A stretch of 37,190 bases of DNA from JBFLYZ01 sp040756415 (GTDB lineage Bacteria > Bacteroidota > Bacteroidia > JADZBD01), in the NCBI GenBank assembly GCA_040756415.1, contig JBFLYZ010000037.1, positions 1 through 37,190 on the forward strand, read 5' to 3'. The notes under the pieces are model-generated. The model was not told the origin of the DNA, ran no database searches, and was given only the letters and a program-made list of their open reading frames with translations. Positions 8,171 to 15,356 of the stretch are shown piece after piece (within the stretch, counting starts at the first letter, position 1; the number at the start of each line of letters is the position of its first letter). Both the position numbers and the translations under genes were made by a program.

Positions 8171-8914
8171 ATGAAAAAGCTCATCTACACCATTCTGTTC
8201 AGTACGGTCAGCCTGGCTGCCAGCGCAGGGCATAAGAGCTCCGAGCTCAGCATCTCGCTCTTCGATAACTCGCCCTTTGTGGTGATGTTCGATAACGGCT
8301 GGTTCGGGCAGCCCACGAACATGTTCAACATCAGTAACGTTCATCCGGGCAAGCATGAGCTGAAGATCATCAGGTACGCTTACCTGCCCGGCTGCTGGAC
8401 GCCTGTGCAGCAAACCGTTTTCAGCGGATGCATACAGGTGCCGGCCAAATCGAAGGTTTGCGCCATGATCACTTCGTGCGGTAAATATGATGTGGTGAGC
8501 ATAACGCCTTTGTGGGGTCATGGAGGAGGGTGGGGGCATACCTGCGGCAATAGCTGCGGCAACGGATGTGACGGATATGGAGGCGGGGGCTGGGATAATT
8601 ATGGCGGGGGCTATGGCTGGGGCTATATGCCCGGAATGAGCCCGCAGGCTTTCAACCAGCTCAAAATGGCCATCACGTCCAAGAGCTTCGACAGCAGCAA
8701 GCTGCAGGTGGCCAAGCAGGCTATTGGCTCGAATTACCTCACTGCTGGCCAGGTTTCGGAGCTCATGGAGCTGCTCACCTTCGAGTCGTCAAGGCTGGAG
8801 CTGGCCAAGTTCGCCTACAACCGCACCATCGATAAGCAGAACTATTACCTGGTGAACAATGCCTTTCAGTTCGAAAGCTCGGTCTGGGAGCTGAACCAGT
8901 ATATCAAGTCTTAA
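8171..8914 (+). CDS. Exported DUF4476 protein with Gly-rich linker
   Basis: The frame opens at 8114, but I choose the ATG at 8171 because it is preceded by a near-perfect Shine-Dalgarno (AAAAAGGAGG, ending 5 bases before it) and begins a clear signal peptide (MKKLIYTILF..., cleavage near residue 19). The 247-residue product has a small N-terminal beta domain (about 22-112), a Gly/Trp/Tyr-rich linker with several Cys (about 115-155), and a helical C-terminal domain (about 155-247) matching DUF4476: repeated short helices with F-x-x-x-K/L patterns and the FESSRLELAKFAY segment. The domain is common in exported Bacteroidota proteins and has no assigned function. It has its own terminator at 8939-8968 and phased repeats upstream, so it is probably a separately regulated single gene. 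Confidence 0.85.
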   Translation: MKKLIYTILFSTVSLAASAGHKSSELSISLFDNSPFVVMFDNGWFGQPTNMFNISNVHPGKHELKIIRYAYLPGCWTPVQQTVFSGCIQVPAKSKVCAMITSCGKYDVVSITPLWGHGGGWGHTCGNSCGNGCDGYGGGGWDNYGGGYGWGYMPGMSPQAFNQLKMAITSKSFDSSKLQVAKQAIGSNYLTAGQVSELMELLTFESSRLELAKFAYNRTIDKQNYYLVNNAFQFESSVWELNQYIKS

Positions 8915-8938
8915 GTGTGTGTTTAGGTTTGGGAAGAT

Positions 8939-8968
8939 CCTTCCGCAGCGATGCAGGAGGGTTTTCTC
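8939..8968 (+). terminator. Rho-independent terminator after the DUF4476 gene
   Basis: CCTTCC (8939-8944) pairs with GGAGGG (8956-8961, one G-T pair). After a bulged A, GCA/TGC continue the stem around a GCGA (GNRA-type) tetraloop at 8948-8951. TTTTCTCTTTT follows. Confidence 0.65.
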
Positions 8969-8970
8969 TT

Positions 8971-10518
8971 TTAGCTGCGGCATAAGGCTTCCGCGCACTT
9001 TTCTCCGTCAATGGCGGCAGAAACGATGCCTCCTGCATAGCCAGCGCCCTCACCGCATGGATAAAGGCCTTTTACCTGAGGGTGCTGCAGCGTTTCTTTA
9101 TCACGCGGTATGCGCACGGGCGATGAGGTGCGCGATTCCACCGCGTGCAGCACGGCCTCATTCGTATAATAACCTTTCATCTTTCTTTCAAACAACCTGA
9201 AGGCCGTCTGAAGGCGTTTGGCGATCCCGGGCGGCAGCAGCTCATGGAGCGCGTATGAAGTGATCCCCGGCTGGTAAGAGGTCTCCGGAAGGGAAGGGGA
9301 GAGCTTGTTCGTGCAGAAGTCGAGCATGCGCTGGGCAGGAGCGGCCTGTGTCCGCCCGCCAGCGACAAAACAATCTTTTTCGATAGCCTGCTGGTAGCGC
9401 AAAGCGGCCAGGGCTCCGTGTTTGCTGAACGCCTGCCATTCTTTTTCGTCTACCGCTACCACGATACCCGAATTGGAATAGGGGTTGTTGCGTTTGGAAG
9501 GCGACCAGCCGTTGGTCACGATCTCTCCGGGCTCGGTGGCGCAGGGCGCGATGATGCCTCCCGGGCACATGCAGAAAGAGAACACGCCCTTGCCGTTCAC
9601 CTGCTCTGCCAGGCTATAGGCGGCTGGGGGCAGGAGGGGATGGCGCTTTACCGTATGGTATTGAATGGAATCGATCAGCTTCTGCTGGTGCTCCACGCGT
9701 ACGCCCAGCGCAAAGGGTTTGGCCTCGATCAGGATGTTTTTGCGACCGAGCAGTTCGAATATATCGCGCGCGGAATGTCCGGTAGCCAGTATGACGGAGT
9801 CGGCTGTAAATTCCTTGCTGCCTGCTATTACGCCTTTTATCCCCGATCCGTCCGTAAGCAGGTCGGTGAGGCGGGTATTGAAGTGGATCTCGCCACCCGC
9901 ATTCAGAATGCTTTCGCGCATGCTGACGATGATCTTCGGAAGTTTGTTGGTGCCGATATGGGGGTGAGCTTCTACCAGTATGTTCTCATCCGCCCCGTGA
10001 GCCACCAGGGTTTCGAGTATCCTGATCACATCGCCCCGCTTGGTCGAGCGCGTGTACAGCTTGCCATCCGAATAGGTCCCCGCGCCTCCCTCCCCGAAAC
10101 AATAATTCGAATCCGGGTTGACGATATGCATCCTGTTCAGCGCAGCAAGGTCCCTCCTCCGGCTGCGCACGTCCTTGCCCCGTTCCAGGATAATGGGTTT
10201 CCTCCCCAGTTCGATCAGGCGAAGGGCGGCAAACATCCCCGCGGGTCCGCATCCAATGATTAATACCGGCCTGGCGGCCGATACATCGGGGTAGCTCCTT
10301 TTAACCGTTTTTTTGGCCGGTGCCGGTTCATCAATATATACCTCCAGCTTCAATTGTATGCGCACCGTGCGTGAGCGGGCATCGATTGAACGCTTCAGTT
10401 TCCTGATGCCGCTGATGCGCTGGGAAGGGATCCCGCATTCGCGGGCGCAGATATCCTTCAGGATGTTCTCACCCGCGTCTTCTTCGGGCAGTACGGCAAG
10501 GCTAAGCTCCCGGATCAC
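8971..10518 (-). CDS. FAD-dependent dehydrogenase of the COG2509 type
   Basis: The 515-residue protein has a short N-terminal alpha/beta domain (about 1-65), then a dinucleotide-binding fold: GCGPAGMFA at residues 89-96 and the acidic end of strand 2 near LERGKDV (111-117). The segment with CFGEGGAGTYSDGKLYTR and the C-terminal GLYPCGEGAGYAGGIVSAA (which contacts FAD) are typical of this uncharacterised flavoprotein family. The reaction is unknown; it is presumably a cytoplasmic redox enzyme using FAD and perhaps NAD(P)H. It starts with GTG at 10516-10518, and its start overlaps the PorT-like gene's TGA by four bases (GTGA), so translation is probably coupled. It is the last gene of the five-gene minus-strand unit beginning at 14195. 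Confidence 0.88.
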   Translation of the reverse strand: MIRELSLAVLPEEDAGENILKDICARECGIPSQRISGIRKLKRSIDARSRTVRIQLKLEVYIDEPAPAKKTVKRSYPDVSAARPVLIIGCGPAGMFAALRLIELGRKPIILERGKDVRSRRRDLAALNRMHIVNPDSNYCFGEGGAGTYSDGKLYTRSTKRGDVIRILETLVAHGADENILVEAHPHIGTNKLPKIIVSMRESILNAGGEIHFNTRLTDLLTDGSGIKGVIAGSKEFTADSVILATGHSARDIFELLGRKNILIEAKPFALGVRVEHQQKLIDSIQYHTVKRHPLLPPAAYSLAEQVNGKGVFSFCMCPGGIIAPCATEPGEIVTNGWSPSKRNNPYSNSGIVVAVDEKEWQAFSKHGALAALRYQQAIEKDCFVAGGRTQAAPAQRMLDFCTNKLSPSLPETSYQPGITSYALHELLPPGIAKRLQTAFRLFERKMKGYYTNEAVLHAVESRTSSPVRIPRDKETLQHPQVKGLYPCGEGAGYAGGIVSAAIDGEKCAEALCRS

Positions 10519-11240
10519 CCTTCAAAGTTAAAAGAGATGAGGAATACTTTGGATGACAGCTTATCGACCGAGTTGGAAAATACGTCCTTATCCTTTACGA
10601 GCAGGTCGCGCATTCCCCAGGAGGCTTTGGTTTCGATCGAGAATTTGAAATAGGGGAAAAAGATATCGATCCCGAACCCGGCCTCGTAGGAAAAGTCGTT
10701 TTTTTTCAGCTTTACGATGGCGTCCTTCGGAACATTGCTGATGATCACGTCCTTTTGCGAGGCCAGGTCGACCGAGTATTTGGCGCCCCCGATGATATAG
10801 GCCGCGAAATTGTTCAGGCGCGCGGAACGTATTTTCAGGTTGAGGGGGAAATCAAGTATGGTCGATTCAACGGGTTTGGCAAAAGTGATGGTGTCGTTCT
10901 TCACCCGGTCAACGATGGTATAATGCAGTTTGCGGTCCTGGAAGGAGAGGGCCGGCAGGAAGCGCAGCGTGGCGAACTCGTGCACGCGAAGATCGCTGAT
11001 AATGGCCAGGTTGAAACCCCACTGCGACTCAGGCAGGATGGCCAGCACCGTATCGAGCGCGGCCAGGTTCTTTACAGGATGAATAGTGAAATTGGCCTGG
11101 TTGATCCCAATGCTGAAGCCGAAATGCAGCCACTGGTTATCGTACTTGGGAAGGTTCAGCACGCTGCGTTTCTGCGCCATGCCGGTCCGGGCCTGCAGCA
11201 GTAACAGGAAACAAAGCGGTATGAACAGCCATCCTCTCAT
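10515..11240 (-). CDS. porT: PorT/SprT-like type IX secretion protein (outer-membrane beta-barrel)
   Basis: The 241-residue product (start at 11240) has a signal peptide (MRGWLFIPLCFLLLLQARTGMAQ) followed directly by KRSVLNLPKYDNQWLHFGFSIGINQANF, which resembles the start of PorT/SprT proteins. Alternating amphipathic strands with a C-terminal Phe-rich strand (KVFLISFNF) suggest an 8-strand barrel. Length fits P. gingivalis PorT (about 240-245 residues). PorT is needed for T9SS secretion and gliding, probably for correct assembly of the machinery. The frame can be extended to 11372, but that would run into the methyltransferase gene and bury the signal peptide. The neighbouring ubiE gene supports the call, since I recall this pairing in other Bacteroidota. 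The alternative is a generic PorT-family outer-membrane barrel. Confidence 0.75.
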   Translation of the reverse strand: MRGWLFIPLCFLLLLQARTGMAQKRSVLNLPKYDNQWLHFGFSIGINQANFTIHPVKNLAALDTVLAILPESQWGFNLAIISDLRVHEFATLRFLPALSFQDRKLHYTIVDRVKNDTITFAKPVESTILDFPLNLKIRSARLNNFAAYIIGGAKYSVDLASQKDVIISNVPKDAIVKLKKNDFSYEAGFGIDIFFPYFKFSIETKASWGMRDLLVKDKDVFSNSVDKLSSKVFLISFNFEG

Positions 11241-11268
11241 TACGGCAATAACGGTAAAATAAGGTGCT

Positions 11269-11991
11269 TTATTTTGTTGCAAGGTAGATCGTTGCGATGC
11301 CAAAGGTAAGACGTTTTGAGCGTATATCCTTAAAGCCCGCTTTTTGCAGGATGAGCTCAAAATCCCTGCCACTCGGAAAAGCCTGGACAGAATCAGGCAG
11401 ATAGGTATAGGCCGAGCGATCGCTGGTAAATAATTTACCCAAAGCGGGAGTGATAAAGTTGAAATAGAAGCCGTAGAGTTGCTTCATGGGGAAGGAGGTT
11501 ACTTTCGAGAATTCAAGTATCACGGCCATTCCCCCCGGTTTCAGCACGCGGTGCATGCCCTGCAGGCCCTTCAGCAGATCTTCAAAATTGCGCACCCCGA
11601 AGCCAACGGTAATGGCGTCAAAGCTGTCGCTTGCAAAGGGCAGGTTCTCTGAATCGGCTTTTTGAAAGGAGATCTTGCCTTCCAGCTTTTTCTTCCTGAT
11701 CTTTTCGCGGCCTATTTTCATCATGCCCTCCGAGATATCGGCCGCTATGACCTTATCCGGGTTCAGTTGGATGGCCTCGATGGCGAAATCACCGGTTCCG
11801 GTGGCCAGGTCGAGAATGATCTTCGGTTTTTTTTCGCGGAGCAGGCTGATGGCCTTTTTTCTCCAGCGCTTGTGTATTCCTGCCGAAAGCAGGCCGTTCA
11901 TGAAATCGTATTTCGGGGCGATGTTGTCGAACATGCGCTCCACCTGCTCTTTTTTCCCTGAAGCGGTATGCCGGTAAGGGGTAACGCCCAT
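11269..11991 (-). CDS. ubiE: UbiE/MenG methyltransferase (demethylmenaquinone methyltransferase)
   Basis: This protein transfers a methyl group from S-adenosylmethionine to the ring of demethylmenaquinone, the last step of menaquinone synthesis. The 240-residue protein carries the UbiE/COQ5 signature at residues about 20-44 (MFDNIAPKYDFMNGLLSAGIH), SAM motif I at 58-70 (ILDLATGTGDF), an acidic VIAADIS strand, and the GFGVRNF and RVLKPGG segments. The start at 11989-11991 shares one base with the preceding gene's TGA (TGATG), pointing to translational coupling; the longer frame to 12141 lies inside that gene and is rejected. Bacteroidota normally use menaquinone, so the MenG role is favoured over ubiquinone. 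The PorT-like gene follows 28 bases later. Confidence 0.95.
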   Translation of the reverse strand: MGVTPYRHTASGKKEQVERMFDNIAPKYDFMNGLLSAGIHKRWRKKAISLLREKKPKIILDLATGTGDFAIEAIQLNPDKVIAADISEGMMKIGREKIRKKKLEGKISFQKADSENLPFASDSFDAITVGFGVRNFEDLLKGLQGMHRVLKPGGMAVILEFSKVTSFPMKQLYGFYFNFITPALGKLFTSDRSAYTYLPDSVQAFPSGRDFELILQKAGFKDIRSKRLTFGIATIYLATK

Positions 11992-12998
11992 CACAATGCT
12001 TTCCTGCTGATGAGTCCGAGGGCTTCGCGGAAAAGTTTCTTTTTGTTCACCGGCACCACGCCCACCTTCTCGCATACCTGCCCTCCGGCCAGGTTGGTGA
12101 TAATGGCCATGCTTTCGGGATCGAGCCTGGCGGCAAGGCACAGGGCGGCCACGCTCACCACCGTATCGCCAGCACCCGAAACATCGGCTATATTGCGCAC
12201 CACTGCGGGTATCAGCTTCTTGGTTTTCCCGTCATCCACGTACATGCCGTGCTCCGACATGGTGATGAGGGCGATATCGATATTCTGCCTTTCGCGGAAC
12301 TCGTCCACCTCCGCCTGGAATTTTTTCCGGCTGGTGAAATCGAAATCCCGCTTCAGCCCCTCCTTGAGCTCCTTCAGGTTGGGCTTGAAAAGACTGACGT
12401 TCTTATAGTTCCAGAAATTCTTTTTCTTGGGATCGACCACGATGGGGATCTTTTTCTTTCTGGCCTCCGCCACCACTTTGTTGATCAGGCGGGGGGTGAT
12501 CAGCCCTTTATCGTAGTCTTCGAAAATGACCACGTTCACCTTTTCCGTCTTCAGCAGATAAAGGATCACGCGAAGCAGTTGCTCGGTCTCCAGGTCTGAA
12601 ATATCTTTTTCCATTTCCTCGTCAATCCGGATGAGGTGGTGGTTGTTGCCGATCACCCGCGTTTTGGTGGTGGTAACGCGTGTGCGTGATTTCAGGATGC
12701 CTTTTGCCGAGAGCTTCTGGTCCCTGAGCAGGCTCTGGAATATTTCGCCTTCGGTATCTACGCCCACTACCGAGCACAGGATGGGGTTGGCGCCCATGGC
12801 CTGCACGTTAAGCGCCACGTTGGCGGCTCCTCCCAGCCTGTTCTCCCTTTTGCGAACGGCTACAATGGGAACAGGCGCCTCGGGCGAGACGCGCGTTACG
12901 TTGCCCCACACGTAAGCATCCACCATTACATCCCCGATAATAAGCACGTTCAGGTGGTTGAACGAGTCGAATGTCTTCTGCAACTGTTTTTTGTTCAC
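11991..12998 (-). CDS. hldA: D-glycero-beta-D-manno-heptose-7-phosphate kinase (RfaE1/HldA, PfkB family)
   Basis: This enzyme phosphorylates heptose-7-phosphate to the 1,7-bisphosphate on the way to ADP-heptose for the lipopolysaccharide core. The 335-residue protein has the PfkB features in order: NVLIIGDVMVDAYVWG (17-32), RVSPEAPVP (36-44), RLGGAANVA (54-62), and the C-terminal anion-hole motif DVSGAGDTV (272-280), with Asp278 the expected catalytic base. It ends at the kinase domain; the adenylyltransferase half found in E. coli HldE is absent and must be encoded elsewhere. The start codon is GTG (12996-12998), six bases after the aminotransferase stop. It overlaps the next gene by one base. 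Grouping with UbiE and a PorT-like protein fits a cell-envelope transcription unit. Confidence 0.92.
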   Translation of the reverse strand: MNKKQLQKTFDSFNHLNVLIIGDVMVDAYVWGNVTRVSPEAPVPIVAVRKRENRLGGAANVALNVQAMGANPILCSVVGVDTEGEIFQSLLRDQKLSAKGILKSRTRVTTTKTRVIGNNHHLIRIDEEMEKDISDLETEQLLRVILYLLKTEKVNVVIFEDYDKGLITPRLINKVVAEARKKKIPIVVDPKKKNFWNYKNVSLFKPNLKELKEGLKRDFDFTSRKKFQAEVDEFRERQNIDIALITMSEHGMYVDDGKTKKLIPAVVRNIADVSGAGDTVVSVAALCLAARLDPESMAIITNLAGGQVCEKVGVVPVNKKKLFREALGLISRKAL

Positions 12999-13004
12999 GA
13001 AAAA

Positions 13005-14195
13005 CTATTTTAAGGCTTCCAGGCCCTGCTTCATCCTCCTGAGCGCCTCCTTCAGCTTGTCTTCCGAAGTGGCATAGGAAAAACGTATGTAATTATCATC
13101 ACCAAATGCAGCACCGGGTACCAGCGCCACGTGGACTTTCCCCAGCAGGTACATGCACAGGTCGGTGCCGTTCTTTATGACGGAGGTGCCGTCAGATTTA
13201 CCGAAATAGTGGCGTACATCAGGGAACACGTAGAATGCCCCCTGCGGGGTGTTGGCATGCAGGCCGGGAATATCTTTCATGAGCTGCAGCACCAGGTCCC
13301 TGCGCTTTTGAAACTCCTTACGCATAGGCTCTATGGTAGCAGGGTCCATTTCCATTGCGGCATGCGCGGCTTTTTGCGCGATGGAACAGGTAGCCGAGGT
13401 GAACTGCCCCTGCATCTTATCGCAGGCTTTGGCAATATCGGCATGCGCGGCAATGTATCCTACCCGCCAGCCGGTCATGGCAAAGCCTTTGGATACACCG
13501 TTGACCGTCACTACGCGGTCTTTGATAAAACCGAACTGGGCCATGCATTCATGATGGCCGATGAAATTGATGTGCTCGTAGATCTCGTCTGAAATGATAT
13601 AAACGTCCTTGTGCTTTGCAACAACATCGGCTATGGCCTGCAGTTCCTGCTTTGAATATACGCTGCCCGTAGGATTGCAGGGCGTGCTGAAGATCAGCAG
13701 GCGCGTTTTGGGGCTTATGGCCTTCTCCAGTTGTGCGGCCGTGATCTTGAAATCCTTTTCAATGCCGGTTGGAATGATAACGGGCCGGCCTTCGGCCAGC
13801 TTGATGATCTCGATGTAACTGACCCAGTAAGGGGCGGGTACGATCACTTCATCGCCCGGATCGACCAGGCTCAGAATGGCGTTGGCGATGCTTTGCTTGG
13901 CGCCCGTGCTCACTACGATGTGGTCAGCGGTGTAATCCAGGTTATTGTCGCGCTTGAGTTTTTTCGCGATGGCCTGGCGCAGCTCCAGGTAGCCCGATAC
14001 ATGCGTATAGTAACTGAAATCCTCATCGATGGCCCGTTTGGCCGCTTCCTTGACCGGGCCGGGTGTTTTGAAGTCGGGTTCGCCCAGGCTGAGGCTGATG
14101 ACATCGATCCCGCTGGCCTTCAGCTCACGGCTTTTCCTTGCCATGGCTATGGTCTGCGACTCAGAAAGGTTGTTGATCCGCTGTGAAAGGCTCAT
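13005..14195 (-). CDS. aspC: Class I pyridoxal-phosphate aminotransferase, aspartate aminotransferase-like
   Basis: This 396-residue enzyme would exchange amino groups between an amino acid (probably aspartate) and 2-oxoglutarate in the cytoplasm. Seen: the N-terminal SLGEPDF segment (36-42), NPTG (174-177), SDEIYE (202-207), and the PLP-binding lysine, Lys236, in SKGFAMTGWRVGY, which is typical of the type I-gamma aspartate aminotransferases. The start MSLSQRINNLSESQTIAM is collinear with that family. It is the first gene of the minus-strand unit, with a good promoter at 14213-14242 leaving a very short leader. Substrate assignment is from family resemblance; related prephenate or alanine activities cannot be excluded. 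Confidence 0.9.
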   Translation of the reverse strand: MSLSQRINNLSESQTIAMARKSRELKASGIDVISLSLGEPDFKTPGPVKEAAKRAIDEDFSYYTHVSGYLELRQAIAKKLKRDNNLDYTADHIVVSTGAKQSIANAILSLVDPGDEVIVPAPYWVSYIEIIKLAEGRPVIIPTGIEKDFKITAAQLEKAISPKTRLLIFSTPCNPTGSVYSKQELQAIADVVAKHKDVYIISDEIYEHINFIGHHECMAQFGFIKDRVVTVNGVSKGFAMTGWRVGYIAAHADIAKACDKMQGQFTSATCSIAQKAAHAAMEMDPATIEPMRKEFQKRRDLVLQLMKDIPGLHANTPQGAFYVFPDVRHYFGKSDGTSVIKNGTDLCMYLLGKVHVALVPGAAFGDDNYIRFSYATSEDKLKEALRRMKQGLEALK

Positions 14196-14212
14196 ATCCT
14201 TGTGTGAAAGGG

Positions 14213-14242
14213 CAAACCTACAGGAAATTTTGAAAAGTACAA
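14213..14242 (-). promoter_or_regulatory. Bacteroidota-type promoter for the aspC-hldA-ubiE-porT-FAD unit
   Basis: On the minus strand, TTG (14240-14242) is followed by a 19-base spacer and TAGGTTTG (14213-14220), an exact TAnnTTTG match. It would start transcription about 10-13 bases before the ATG at 14195. Confidence 0.7.
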
Positions 14243-14263
14243 TTAAGAAAAGGAAATGTTCGG

Positions 14264-14722
14264 CTAATAGCCCGGGCCGAGAGAACTGGTATCCGATGGG
14301 TTGACCGGTTTTCCGTCTTTGAAGCGGCTTTCGGAGACCAGATTTCCCTGCTCGTCATATTTCTTTATATACCCGTCCCCTTTTTTGATAAAGCGCTTTT
14401 CCTTCAGTTTGCCGTTATCGTAATAGCTGCGGCTTTTCAGCCTGATCAGCCTGGCCTTGTACATTTGCCGCTTCACCTTTTCCCTGTAAATGACTTTTCC
14501 TTCATCTGAATACAGTTTCTTCTTTGTTCGAATGATCTCCCTGCACCCCGGGCAATCCTTGCGGTATATCCTCACGGTCCGCGTTTTTTCTTTCGGTTTG
14601 CCTTTGGTGTAATACATATCGGAACGGGATATCTTCACCTTGCGGAAGCCGAGCGGGTCGGTGCCGATACAGGAGCCCGATAAGAGGACACAGGCCAGGA
14701 GGAATGAGCGGAAGATGGTCAT
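14264..14722 (-). CDS. Small exported MORN-like (YwqK-type) protein
   Basis: The 152-residue product starts with a signal sequence (MTIFRSFLLACVLLSGSC); the Cys at 18 suggests a lipoprotein, although the lipobox (SGS before Cys) is not canonical. The rest is Lys/Arg-rich with MORN_2-like hairpins such as SRSYYDNGKLKEKRFIKKG and KKYDEQGNLVSESRFKDGK in the C-terminal half, and a CPGC pair near residue 56-59. Proteins of this type are often labelled 'YwqK family antitoxin' by automatic annotation, but no toxin is next to it. Likely an envelope protein of unknown role, related in building block to the giant MORN protein at 19713-23039. It is divergent from the gene at 14827. Confidence 0.7.
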   Translation of the reverse strand: MTIFRSFLLACVLLSGSCIGTDPLGFRKVKISRSDMYYTKGKPKEKTRTVRIYRKDCPGCREIIRTKKKLYSDEGKVIYREKVKRQMYKARLIRLKSRSYYDNGKLKEKRFIKKGDGYIKKYDEQGNLVSESRFKDGKPVNPSDTSSLGPGY

Positions 14723-14767
14723 CGTTCTTTACGGGGCAAGGACAAGAGGCCGGCAGGCGCGGCCGGA

Positions 14768-14785
14768 ACAAAACTATCATTTTGT
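14768..14785. promoter_or_regulatory. Inverted repeat in the divergent intergenic region (ACAAAA-N6-TTTTGT)
   Basis: ACAAAA (14768-14773) and TTTTGT (14780-14785) form a perfect 6-6-6 inverted repeat between the divergent starts at 14722 and 14827. Its left arm doubles as a minus-strand TAGTTTTG (-7 type, 14769-14776), and its right arm holds a plus-strand TTTG (-33 type) 17 bases before TATTTAC. It could be overlapping promoters or an operator; I cannot separate these. Confidence 0.3.
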
Positions 14786-14826
14786 CCGTAAAAAATGCCG
14801 ATATTTACCTCTCCAAAAGACCTTAT

Positions 14827-15348
14827 ATGCATATTGCCCTCCAGGTTCTGATCGCGCTTGTTCCCTCCCTGGCCATCTTTGCCACCTCGTACTTCATGAT
14901 GAAGTCGTTTATAGAGAATGAGACCAGGCGAAGGCAGCAGGAGATAAAGTTCGGCAACAAAGAGCTGATCACGCCCGTGCGCCTGCAGGCCTACGAGCGC
15001 GTGGTGCTTTTCCTGGAGCGCATATCGCCCAATTCGCTGGTGATGCGGGTGTTCAAGAACGGCATGAGCGGCAAACTGCTGCAGGCCGAGCTGATCAAAA
15101 GCATCCGGGGCGAGTACGAGCATAACATGAGCCAGCAGGTGTACATGAGCAACCAGGCCTGGGAGCTGGTGAAGACCGCCAAGGAGGAAACCATCAAGCT
15201 GATCAACATTGCGGGCAGTAATGTCCCCGACACCGCATCGGGCTTGGAGTTCGCCAATGCCGTGATCGATATTGCCGGCCAGCTCAAAAAGCTGCCTACG
15301 CAGGTTGCCATTGAGGCGCTCAAGCTGGAGTTGTCTAAAGAGTTCTAA
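14827..15348 (+). CDS. Conserved-looking membrane-anchored protein upstream of the mutase
   Basis: I do not recognise a characterised family. With the start at the ATG at 14827 the 173-residue protein opens with one membrane helix (about residues 5-26), followed by a charged helical region (SFIENETRRRQQEIKFGNKE) and an all-helical soluble domain to the end. The frame extends back to 14704, but that would overlap the divergent gene and place an Arg/Gly-rich non-hydrophobic stretch in front. It ends eight bases before the mutase gene, so the two are almost certainly co-transcribed. No link between the two functions can be read from sequence. Confidence 0.75.
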   Translation: MHIALQVLIALVPSLAIFATSYFMMKSFIENETRRRQQEIKFGNKELITPVRLQAYERVVLFLERISPNSLVMRVFKNGMSGKLLQAELIKSIRGEYEHNMSQQVYMSNQAWELVKTAKEETIKLINIAGSNVPDTASGLEFANAVIDIAGQLKKLPTQVAIEALKLELSKEF

Positions 15349-15356
15349 GCGGTCGT

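Noticed and set aside
14264..14722. Reading the MORN-like genes as toxin-antitoxin ('YwqK antitoxin') modules
   Set aside because: No toxin-like gene is adjacent to either MORN gene, and both carry export signals, which does not fit a cytoplasmic antitoxin.
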